Below, piece after piece: positions 6,920 to 13,344 of a DNA stretch of 19,696 nucleotides (its first letter is position 1; each line of letters opens with the position of its first letter). Below the pieces are notes generated by a model. That model was given only the letters and a program-made list of their open reading frames with translations. It ran no database searches and was not told where the DNA came from. The DNA is from Sulfurospirillum sp. (lineage in GTDB: Bacteria; Campylobacterota; Campylobacteria; Campylobacterales; QNZT01). Where the stretch lies: assembly GCA_003978455.1 (NCBI GenBank), contig QNZT01000024.1, forward strand, positions 1-19,696, given 5' to 3'. Both the position numbers and the translations under genes were made by a program.

Positions 6920-7867
6920 CTAAAAAAGCTCCCGCTTCTCCAGTAGTCGTAAGATCTTCTTATCGACGGTAGATACCGCGAGGTTCTCTATCTCGCTTCT
7001 ATCAAACATCTCTTCATGAGGCTGCTGAACTACTTCCAGCCAGAGTGTCACTTCCAGTTTAAAATGGGTGTACTGATGGTGTACTGTTCCCACCTTCTCA
7101 CCCGCAGGTGCGTCGCTTGCGGGAAATCCCCACAATCCGTGCAAAAAACGCCCTTCCCGCTTTTGCAGAGCCACTTTACCTTCATAAAACACGACCACCA
7201 CATCTTCTCGTCGTAACGGTACTTTTCTGGATTTTTTCACCGGAAAATCGTAACAATCCAACTCCCGTGCCCTGCATATCTCATGAAAAGGACAGACAGT
7301 ACACTCGGGTGCTTTCACACTGCATACCGTCGCGCCGATATCCATCATCGCCTGGTTGTAGTCAAAAGGATTGGCTTCGTCGAGCAAATCGTGCGCTTTT
7401 TCAATCAACATCTCTTCATGAGGATCATCCAGCGCATAGATACGGCATATGATACGCCTGACATTGGCTTCCATGACGGCGCGTTTTTGACGGTAGGCAA
7501 ACGCACAGATCGCTGAGGCGGTATTTTTCCCGATCCCGGGTAGTGCAAGCAGTTTTTCGTAAGTTTCGGGAAGTTTCGGCGCAGTCAGCTGTGCTGTTTT
7601 ATGCAGGTTTTTGGCTCGTGTATAGTAGCCCAGTCCCTCCCACATCTTCAGAACATCGTCCAGCGGCGCTTCCGCCACTGACTGCAACGTCGGAAATTTC
7701 TTCAGAAAAGGAGTGTAGTAACGCTCCAGCACTGTTTTGACCTGCGTCTGCTGAAGCATGATCTCACTCAGGTAGATATGGTACGGATCGGAGGTATTGC
7801 GCCAGGGAAGGTCTCTCCTCCCATGCGCTGCATACCATCGGTGTAGTTTTTCATGAACTGTATGCAG
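6920..7867 (-). CDS. mutY: A/G-specific adenine DNA glycosylase MutY, apparent CTG start
   Basis: MutY removes adenine mispaired with 8-oxoguanine or guanine. Motifs, numbered from CTG at 7867 (315 residues): DLPWR (19-23), SEIMLQQTQ with the catalytic Glu at 35, helix-hairpin-helix LPGIGK (109-114), the [4Fe-4S] loop with Cys182, 189, 192 and 198, and a C-terminal NUDIX-like domain. The first in-frame ATG is at 7759, but starting there would remove the catalytic Glu and the PWR helix. Upstream of it the frame is open only back to a TGA just beyond 7867 and holds no ATG, GTG or TTG. CTG 7867 has AAAAGG seven bases upstream and gives the normal family N-terminus, so I use it; loss of an ordinary start, a frameshift or a sequence error are alternatives. 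The usual catalytic Asp in DxNV appears as Glu133 (MEANVRR). Confidence 0.85.
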   Translation of the reverse strand: MHTVHEKLHRWYAAHGRRDLPWRNTSDPYHIYLSEIMLQQTQVKTVLERYYTPFLKKFPTLQSVAEAPLDDVLKMWEGLGYYTRAKNLHKTAQLTAPKLPETYEKLLALPGIGKNTASAICAFAYRQKRAVMEANVRRIICRIYALDDPHEEMLIEKAHDLLDEANPFDYNQAMMDIGATVCSVKAPECTVCPFHEICRARELDCYDFPVKKSRKVPLRREDVVVVFYEGKVALQKREGRFLHGLWGFPASDAPAGEKVGTVHHQYTHFKLEVTLWLEVVQQPHEEMFDRSEIENLAVSTVDKKILRLLEKRELF

Positions 7868-7887
7868 TACTCAGCCTTTTCATTAAA

Positions 7888-7977
7888 TTAACGCTTTTGG
7901 AACAAAGTCCCAAATGCTACGCTAACGCTAAGTTCTCCTCAGCGGAGGGCTCACGCGCAGTTGAACCGCGCTTGAAG
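7888..7977. repeat. Structured 90-bp repeat, copy 1
   Basis: This 90-bp unit recurs 99 bp further on with only three differences. It contains three inverted repeats: TTTGG/CCAAA (7896-7900, 7910-7914), CTCC/GGAG around loop TCAGC (7935-7947), and GCGC/GCGC (7955-7958, 7968-7971). It begins 8 bp upstream of the mutY ribosome binding site. Confidence 0.85.
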
Positions 7978-7986
7978 TTACATTAT

Positions 7987-8076
7987 TTAACGCTTTTGGA
8001 ACAAAGTCCCAAATGCTACGCTAACGCTATGTTCTGCTCAGCGCAGGGCTCACGCGCAGTTGAACCGCGCTTGAAG
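7987..8076. repeat. Structured 90-bp repeat, copy 2
   Basis: Second copy, separated from the first by 9 bp. It differs at 8030 (A to T) and at 8036 and 8044. The last two are the two halves of one base pair in the central stem (CTGC/GCAG here, CTCC/GGAG in copy 1). TTAACGCTT, the start of a third unit, follows at 8078-8086 and runs into the stop codon of the DUF808 gene, so the array may be a remnant of a longer one. Confidence 0.85.
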
Positions 8077-8084
8077 CTTAACGC

Positions 8085-8948
8085 TTACGCTTTGCACGCA
8101 ACAGATACTTTCATCGCGATAAGTGCGGCAAAGCCGACCGCAAGCCCTACGATCAACTCAGCAACTATTCCCGGTAAAAAGTGCATATGTTCATGAAGAT
8201 AGGCTATATTGTGTATAAAGATTCCGCCTGCCACCAGTAGCATCGCCAAGGTACCGATCACGCCAAGCGCCTTGATCACCTTCGGCAGTGCACGGATCAG
8301 TAAAAGACCGAGTTTTTTCATAAAACCGTTTTTTCCATGATCCATCTCGACCAGTTTCATACCGATGTCATCCATACGCACAATCAGCGCTACAATACCA
8401 TACACACCGACTGTCGCCAAAAATGCCACAACAGTAACCACGGCGATCTGCACAGACAGTGGATGACCCGCCACCGCACCCAGCGCGATAATTACAATCT
8501 CGATCGAGAGGATAAAGTCAGTCATAATCGCAGACTTGATCTTTGCCTTCTCCTGCGTCAGTATCTCCTCTTTGGTCATTGCCTCGTTGTGTGAGCCTCT
8601 TTGCACCTCTTCATGAGGAACAAAGTAGTCATAAATCTTCTCCGCACCCTCATACGCCAGATAGATACCACCAATCAGCAATACCGGTACAATCAACCAC
8701 GGTGCAAACGCGGTCATCAAAAAAGCAAACGGTAAAATAATCAACTTGTTGACAAACGATCCTTTGGTGATCGCCCACAGTACAGGGAGTTCCCGGGAGC
8801 TGAGAAAACCCGATGCTTGTTCAGCATTGACCGCCAGATCATCCCCCAATATACCCGCCGTCTTTTTGGTAGCCACTTTACCCATCGTCGCAACATCATC
8901 CATCAAAGCGGCGATATCGTCAAAAAGTGCAAAAAATCCTGATGCCAT
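8085..8948 (-). CDS. DUF808 (YedI-like) inner-membrane protein
   Basis: The 287-residue product begins MASGFFALFDDIAALMDDVA and continues with KVATKKTAGILGDDLAVNAEQ (residues 24-44), the signature start of the DUF808/YedI family. It has about six hydrophobic helices, including segments near 70-100, 145-190, 220-245 and 255-280, and an acidic cytoplasmic-type loop with VPHEEV. Its role is not established. AAGGA lies 9 bases before ATG 8948. It is the third gene of the Mo-oxidoreductase/thioredoxin operon, 20 bp after the thioredoxin gene's stop. The terminal CKA codons and the stop lie in sequence resembling the start of the adjacent 90-bp repeat, so the C-terminal end may have been shaped by repeat insertion. 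Confidence 0.88.
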   Translation of the reverse strand: MASGFFALFDDIAALMDDVATMGKVATKKTAGILGDDLAVNAEQASGFLSSRELPVLWAITKGSFVNKLIILPFAFLMTAFAPWLIVPVLLIGGIYLAYEGAEKIYDYFVPHEEVQRGSHNEAMTKEEILTQEKAKIKSAIMTDFILSIEIVIIALGAVAGHPLSVQIAVVTVVAFLATVGVYGIVALIVRMDDIGMKLVEMDHGKNGFMKKLGLLLIRALPKVIKALGVIGTLAMLLVAGGIFIHNIAYLHEHMHFLPGIVAELIVGLAVGFAALIAMKVSVACKA

Positions 8949-8968
8949 TTGTCTAATTCCTTGTTGTG

Positions 8969-9460
8969 TTAGAGATCATGTAATGTACTCAACAACTTTT
9001 CCTGCGTCATCTGCCCATATATCCAGTAAGAGAGCGAACCGTCAAAATCGTAAAGCAGTTTATAGGGCAATGCACCGTTCCAGCCAATCTCCTTTTGTGC
9101 ATAGCTTATCAATGCGGTAGCACTCTGCAGATTGACCACGGGATAGTTCAGATGGTGCTTTTGCACAAACTTCAGCATCGCTTTGTCATCCCGCTGCGAT
9201 GCGGACTGAATACCGATGAGCTGTACTGTTTTGCCAAAAAGTTCCTGAAACTTTACAAGATCAGGCATCTCAGCAACACACGGCGGGCAGTTTGCACCGA
9301 AAAAGTCCAGTATAATCACCTTGCCCGGAAACTCTGCCACCTGCAACTCCAGTGGTGTCATCTTCAGATGGATAGGCTTACCTTCAATCGTCTGCAAGGT
9401 AAACTCTTGTGCATACACTATCTCCAAAAAAAGCAGCAATAAAACAACTATCTTACGCAT
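8969..9460 (-). CDS. TlpA/ResA-like exported thioredoxin-fold protein
   Basis: This 163-residue protein starts at ATG 9460 behind GGAGG (6-nt gap), which is preferred over the longer upstream frame. It has a hydrophobic signal (MRKIVVLLLLFLEIVYAQ) and then an AhpC/TSA-TlpA thioredoxin fold with the redox motif CPPC at 58-61 in FFGANCPPCVAEMP. A GALP loop provides the cis-Pro before the last strands. TlpA/ResA proteins are periplasmic thiol reductants or oxidants used in cytochrome and metalloprotein maturation. Its start overlaps the end of the Mo-oxidoreductase gene by 8 bases (ATGCGTAA), so translation is coupled. A role in redox control for that enzyme is an inference; the enzyme itself has no export signal. 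Confidence 0.9.
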   Translation of the reverse strand: MRKIVVLLLLFLEIVYAQEFTLQTIEGKPIHLKMTPLELQVAEFPGKVIILDFFGANCPPCVAEMPDLVKFQELFGKTVQLIGIQSASQRDDKAMLKFVQKHHLNYPVVNLQSATALISYAQKEIGWNGALPYKLLYDFDGSLSYWIYGQMTQEKLLSTLHDL

Positions 9461-11198
9461 CAACAACCTCCAATACAACTCTTGTCTCCTGATAAATCGC
9501 ACTATCTCCTTCCAGTGAAAGCTGATCGGGTGTGAGATAATTGACACCCGGCGTTCCCGAATAGATCATGACACAATCATCCCGAAGATCTTCACAGATA
9601 CGAACTTTGAACTCCGCAGCACCGTAGGGAGAGACGGCACGTACAAGCGCTCCCTCTTCAAAACCGCACACTTGAGATAGGTAGATATGCTCATCACGCT
9701 TGAACTGGCTGTTGAGCGAATGTTTCTGTTTGCAAGTGATCAGAAAAAACCCTTCTCCTTCACACATCTCATCATCATAGTCATCCATAAACTGAAACTT
9801 CTCATCGTCGGTATAAAACCCGTCACTGTAAGGGATCTGCTGATACTCTCTATTTCGCAGATAGCCATCCTTTTCATAGACATTGTTCCCTACGATCTCT
9901 TCGATCATCTGCTTCTCCGGAGGCAGCGTTTCGTAACCGAACGCTTCACAAAGCCTGTCAGTCAACTCCTTTTCGCTGATACCGATATCACTCTCCGCCA
10001 GCTTCGGCATACGCCCGATAAAATCAGTCCCGTAACTGAAGCGGATATCCTCCTTTTCCAGAAAGTTTTTAGCGGGAATCACCAGATCGGCAAGTCTCGA
10101 TGTTTCATTTTCATAGAGACCGAAATAGACAGAAAATTTGCATTTGATCAGGGCATCGATCACCTTTGCTGTATTTGGCAACTGGTTTGCGGGATTGCTC
10201 CCCTGTATGAAAGCGAGATCGTATTTCGCAAAATCGACCGTCGCTTTGGGTACCTGTTTCCTGCCTTTGGGAAATATATCTTTAAATCCCAGCCCGCTGT
10301 TTCCCAGGTAACTGACACCGCACCCCTCTTTGCCGAAAAATCCAAGCATCGCGGCAAACGAATCGATCGCCCTTAACACAGAACTGCCGTGCGCATACTT
10401 TTGTACACCTACACCGACCAGAAAAGTGACCTTCTCCTTCTCCATCAACATCAGTGCCGTCAGGACATCTTCCAGTGCGACACCGACACGTTCACTCAAC
10501 TCTTTGACAGGGAAAGAGCGTATAAACTCCACAAAATAGTCAAAGTCGTTGGTAAAGTTATCGATAAAATCATAATCCTCAATCTGTTCGATATAGACAA
10601 ACCGCGCCATCAAAATCGCCAGAAAAAGATCTTCCCGCGGCTTGAGCTGCAGATGCACCGCCGCTTTTTTTGCCAGCTGCGTCTTGACCGGATCGATCAC
10701 GATCAAAATCTTATCTTTGAGCAGATCCATAAAATGGGAGTTACTTACGGAGATATTGCGTCCCCATACAACGACGATATTACTTTTGGCGATCTGTTCA
10801 TAAGGCAAGCTGAGACTCTCTCCCCGCCCTTCGACGACACCCGCTTCCCCCGCTCCGTCACAAAGAGAACCTTTGGTAAAGTCGGCACCGTACTGACTGA
10901 AAAAATGAGCTGTCGTATTTTGAAGTGTTCCAAAGTTTCCCTGCCCTTTAAAGTAGAGCGTTTTTAAATCCTGAACTTCATGAAGCATCTCAGAGAGTAT
11001 CGTAACAGCTTTTTCCATCGATATCTCTTCGCCTTTGAAACGTGGTTTGAGAATACGCGGTTCACTGAGATAGTGATTGAGATTTGGACAGAGATAACCG
11101 CCGGTCACAGGATGCGCCTTGTCCCCTTTGAGTTTCCCCTCTTCAAAAAGTACACTGCACGCATCATAGCAGTCCAATGGACACGTTGTTTTGTTCAT
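9453..11198 (-). CDS. Small cytoplasmic molybdopterin oxidoreductase
   Basis: The 581-residue protein belongs to the DMSO-reductase superfamily. The N-terminal [4Fe-4S] motif is Cys6-x3-Cys10-x3-Cys14 with Cys37 in GGYLCPN. SLCDGAGEAG around Cys113 is the probable Mo/W-ligand segment. VVVWGRNISVSN (about 148-159) and IQGSNPANQLPN are typical bis-MGD dinucleotide-binding stretches, and a C-terminal molydop-binding domain (about 470-580) contains GTPGVNYLT. There is no twin-arginine signal, so it acts in the cytoplasm. It is shorter than the usual 650-800 residues, and the substrate cannot be read from sequence. No dedicated electron-transfer subunit is adjacent. ATG 11198 follows a G-rich site of modest quality. 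It is the first gene of the operon continuing with tlpA-like and DUF808. Confidence 0.88.
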   Translation of the reverse strand: MNKTTCPLDCYDACSVLFEEGKLKGDKAHPVTGGYLCPNLNHYLSEPRILKPRFKGEEISMEKAVTILSEMLHEVQDLKTLYFKGQGNFGTLQNTTAHFFSQYGADFTKGSLCDGAGEAGVVEGRGESLSLPYEQIAKSNIVVVWGRNISVSNSHFMDLLKDKILIVIDPVKTQLAKKAAVHLQLKPREDLFLAILMARFVYIEQIEDYDFIDNFTNDFDYFVEFIRSFPVKELSERVGVALEDVLTALMLMEKEKVTFLVGVGVQKYAHGSSVLRAIDSFAAMLGFFGKEGCGVSYLGNSGLGFKDIFPKGRKQVPKATVDFAKYDLAFIQGSNPANQLPNTAKVIDALIKCKFSVYFGLYENETSRLADLVIPAKNFLEKEDIRFSYGTDFIGRMPKLAESDIGISEKELTDRLCEAFGYETLPPEKQMIEEIVGNNVYEKDGYLRNREYQQIPYSDGFYTDDEKFQFMDDYDDEMCEGEGFFLITCKQKHSLNSQFKRDEHIYLSQVCGFEEGALVRAVSPYGAAEFKVRICEDLRDDCVMIYSGTPGVNYLTPDQLSLEGDSAIYQETRVVLEVVDA

Positions 11199-11224
11199 GA
11201 TACCCCCGCCTATATGTTTTTAGA

Positions 11225-11233
11225 ATTATAGCA
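11225..11233 (-). promoter_or_regulatory. Extended -10 promoter of the Mo-oxidoreductase operon
   Basis: On the minus strand TGC directly precedes a perfect TATAAT (11225-11230), an extended -10 element 27 bases before the ATG at 11198. No -35 is obvious at the expected distance, as in many Campylobacterota promoters. Confidence 0.6.
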
Positions 11234-11356
11234 TAGCAATATCAACATTATTTAAATATATCTGCATAAGTAAATCCTTAATATTTTCTTTGTTTTATAT
11301 ATTTTATTACAAAACTAAACGATTGTAGTAAGATTTTCCAGATAAGGACAAAAAAC

Positions 11357-11385
11357 TTGCACTATATATCCATTTTTGGTAAACT
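11357..11385 (+). promoter_or_regulatory. Candidate promoter for the exported-protein/haemoglobin operon
   Basis: TTGCAC (11357-11362) and TAAACT (11380-11385) are 17 bases apart. A second option is TTTACA (11390-11395) with TAAAAT (11411-11416), but their 15-base spacing is short. The 233-bp intergenic region is very AT-rich and holds no other feature I can support. Confidence 0.35.
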
Positions 11386-11431
11386 TTTATTTACATAAGT
11401 CGATATTGTGTAAAATAAATTCTGGAGTGAA

Positions 11432-11761
11432 ATGATGTATATTAAATTGAGTAAAATACTTCCTGTGTGTGTTTTATGCGGCTGTTTTTTCTTTACACAA
11501 AAGTCATATGCCTTTGACTATGCAAAATACAAAAGCGAACACCGGCAACTACGCTCTTTAGCACCTTCATCAACCACAGCGACACCGGGAAAAAATCAAC
11601 ATGAGTCGAAATCGCATCTCATGAAAGAGTTGCTCTCAAAAGTACTCGATGCGATGCAAAGCGATGCGGTACCTGCAAAGCTTTTTGATACCAGTACAAA
11701 CTTCTCCGTCTATTTTAAACCCGCGAAAATTTCAAAAATCGGAGTTACCTACAAATTTTAA
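11432..11761 (+). CDS. Small exported protein with C-terminal aromatic strand
   Basis: This 109-residue product has a clear signal peptide (hydrophobic ILPVCVLCGCFFF, probable cleavage after KSYA at about 27). The mature part is polar with a Ser/Thr/Pro-rich stretch (about 43-56), an amphipathic helix (MKELLSKVLDAMQ) and two short beta-like segments, FSVYFKP and the C-terminal IGVTYKF. Ending in an aromatic Phe after alternating residues resembles the last strand of an outer-membrane beta-barrel, but the protein is too short to form a barrel alone. No family is recognised. GGAG precedes the ATG; a second ATG follows immediately. It lies 35 bp upstream of the truncated haemoglobin gene and probably shares its transcript. 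Confidence 0.72.
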   Translation: MMYIKLSKILPVCVLCGCFFFTQKSYAFDYAKYKSEHRQLRSLAPSSTTATPGKNQHESKSHLMKELLSKVLDAMQSDAVPAKLFDTSTNFSVYFKPAKISKIGVTYKF

Positions 11762-11796
11762 CCTGAATTCGGTAAAATTTCAGAAAAAGGATAAAT

Positions 11797-12264
11797 ATGG
11801 CTTTTGAGATCACACCGACCGTCCAGGGTGAAGAGGTACCATACAAAAATCCCAGTCCGGAGTTTTATGAAGCTGTCGGCGGTGAAGAGGGGATGCGCAA
11901 ACTGATGTACAGTTTTTACGATTTGATCTATGAGAGTGATATCGCCAACTTCTTTCCACAGGACAGGGCTGAATTTGACAAGGTCAAGGAGAAAAACACC
12001 AAGTTTTTCATCCAGCGCTGCGGAGGGCCGAAAGTGTATGAGGATGAGAGCGGAGGTATGGATCTCAACGAGTATATGATTCGTGTGCATGACGACTTTT
12101 CCATCGCGGAAAAAGCTCGTATCGAGTGGCTCGGGTGTATGCGAGAAGCGCTGAAAAACTACGATATGGACGAAGAGATCAAGCAGGATTTCTGGAACTA
12201 TGTTGAAGCCTTTTCCAAACTGACGGTCAACGACTTTCCGCAGAGACAAAACCCCTATTTTTGA
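11797..12264 (+). CDS. Truncated haemoglobin, group II-like
   Basis: The 155-residue product carries the 2-over-2 globin pattern: FYEAVGGEEGMRKLMYSFYD (helices A-B, with B10 Tyr41), FFPQD at the CD turn, RCGGPKVYED in the EF region, the proximal His98 in VHDDFSI, and Trp111 (position G8) in WLGCM. The G8 Trp and the GGP-x-Y motif point to the trHbII (trHbO-type) group. Such proteins bind O2 and NO and may protect against nitrosative or oxidative stress or deliver oxygen. AAGGA precedes the ATG by 5 bases. The last codons overlap the TTG start of the downstream FAD oxidoreductase by 4 bases (TTGA), so the two are probably translationally coupled. Confidence 0.9.
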   Translation: MAFEITPTVQGEEVPYKNPSPEFYEAVGGEEGMRKLMYSFYDLIYESDIANFFPQDRAEFDKVKEKNTKFFIQRCGGPKVYEDESGGMDLNEYMIRVHDDFSIAEKARIEWLGCMREALKNYDMDEEIKQDFWNYVEAFSKLTVNDFPQRQNPYF

Positions 12265-13340
12265 TAGATGTCATCATAGTCGGTGCGGGGATCGCCGGGG
12301 CTTCGACCGCTTTTGCCCTACAAAAAAGGGATATGCGGGTGCTAGTTCTGGAGAAAGACTCCGTATGCAGTGGAAGTTCCGCCGCGGCAGGCGCTTTTCT
12401 CTCCCCAAAGATTTCCAAACCCTCAGCCTATAAAAACTACCTGAACAGTGCCCTCGCCTACTCTCTTGCATTTTACGAGCGATACTTTCCCGACCTGCTG
12501 TACAAAAAGGGTCTCTACAAGTTACCGCTGGACAGTGAAGACAGCCAGCGCTGTAACTCTTATGAACCCTATATCGATTTTCCCTGGGAAAAACGCGGCG
12601 AGGGCTACTTTTTCCCCGAAGCGGGACTCATCCTGCCTGATAAACTTTGCCGGGAACTTTTAAAAGAGGTCACACTCAAAGAGTTTTACGAAGTGTCAAA
12701 AATCGTTCATGACGGAAATGTGTGGTACGTTAACGATACATTTTCTGCGAAGTATCTCATCCTTGCCACAGGGGATACTCCCGAACCGATCTCCCTGCCT
12801 TCGCTCAAAAGCAAAAAGATCGGCGGATACCGCTACGATGTAACGTTTCGTGAGATGCGGGAGCATCGCCACAATACCCATAAAGATATCTCCGTCTCCC
12901 TCTTTCTAAAAGAGCATATCATCGTCGGGGCTACCCATATTCGTGGTGATATAGCACTGGAAAAGGCGGCAGAACAAGACACTTTTCACCTGCTGGAAAA
13001 AGCGAAGAGATTTACTCCGATGACTTCTGTGAAAATATTGCAACACTATACCGGTTACAGACGCTTCAGTTTCGACTACTTTCCGTTTGCAGGCGTACCG
13101 GTCGATGAGCGTGCGACACTCACAAAGTATCCCTATATCCGTACAGGTGCGAAAGTACCGGAAAAACAGTACATCTACCATCCAAATCTCTATATCCATA
13201 CGGCACTGGGATCACGGGGATTTGTCTTTGCTCCCTACAATGCCAAAATGCTTGCAGATGCTATTTGTGATGCAATACCGATACAAAGAGAGCTACTACC
13301 GGCACTGCGCTTTCGCAAATGGGCAAGAAAGCAGCGGTAA
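12261..13340 (+). CDS. mnmC: Stand-alone MnmC C-terminal (FAD-dependent tRNA cmnm5U34 oxidoreductase) domain
   Basis: The 359-residue protein starts with TTG at 12261, within the haemoglobin stop codon. The N-terminus has the FAD Rossmann motif GAGIAG (8-13), with an acidic residue ending the second strand (VLEKD). A DAO-type fold follows, and the C-terminus contains ALGSRGFVFAP (315-325), PALRFRKWARK and the order seen in the C-terminal half of E. coli MnmC (there ALGSRG and a W-x-R-K end). That domain oxidatively removes the carboxymethyl group from cmnm5U34 of certain tRNAs. The N-terminal SAM-dependent methyltransferase half of the bifunctional enzyme is absent and not encoded nearby. A generic glycine/D-amino-acid oxidase is the alternative reading. 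The stop lies 4 bp from the stop of the convergent protease gene. Confidence 0.75.
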   Translation: MIDVIIVGAGIAGASTAFALQKRDMRVLVLEKDSVCSGSSAAAGAFLSPKISKPSAYKNYLNSALAYSLAFYERYFPDLLYKKGLYKLPLDSEDSQRCNSYEPYIDFPWEKRGEGYFFPEAGLILPDKLCRELLKEVTLKEFYEVSKIVHDGNVWYVNDTFSAKYLILATGDTPEPISLPSLKSKKIGGYRYDVTFREMREHRHNTHKDISVSLFLKEHIIVGATHIRGDIALEKAAEQDTFHLLEKAKRFTPMTSVKILQHYTGYRRFSFDYFPFAGVPVDERATLTKYPYIRTGAKVPEKQYIYHPNLYIHTALGSRGFVFAPYNAKMLADAICDAIPIQRELLPALRFRKWARKQR

Positions 13341-13344
13341 CACA

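Noticed and set aside
7888..8076. CRISPR-like array
   Set aside because: There are only two 90-bp units with a 9-bp spacer, far outside CRISPR dimensions, and no cas gene is present.
7897..8196. 99-codon plus-strand frame spanning the 90-bp repeats
   Set aside because: Its internal repetition is just the DNA repeat read through, it has no ribosome site, and it overlaps the DUF808 gene antisense.
9687..10376. 229-codon plus-strand frame opposite the Mo-oxidoreductase
   Set aside because: It is antisense to a gene with [4Fe-4S] and MGD-binding motifs and shows no recognisable domain.
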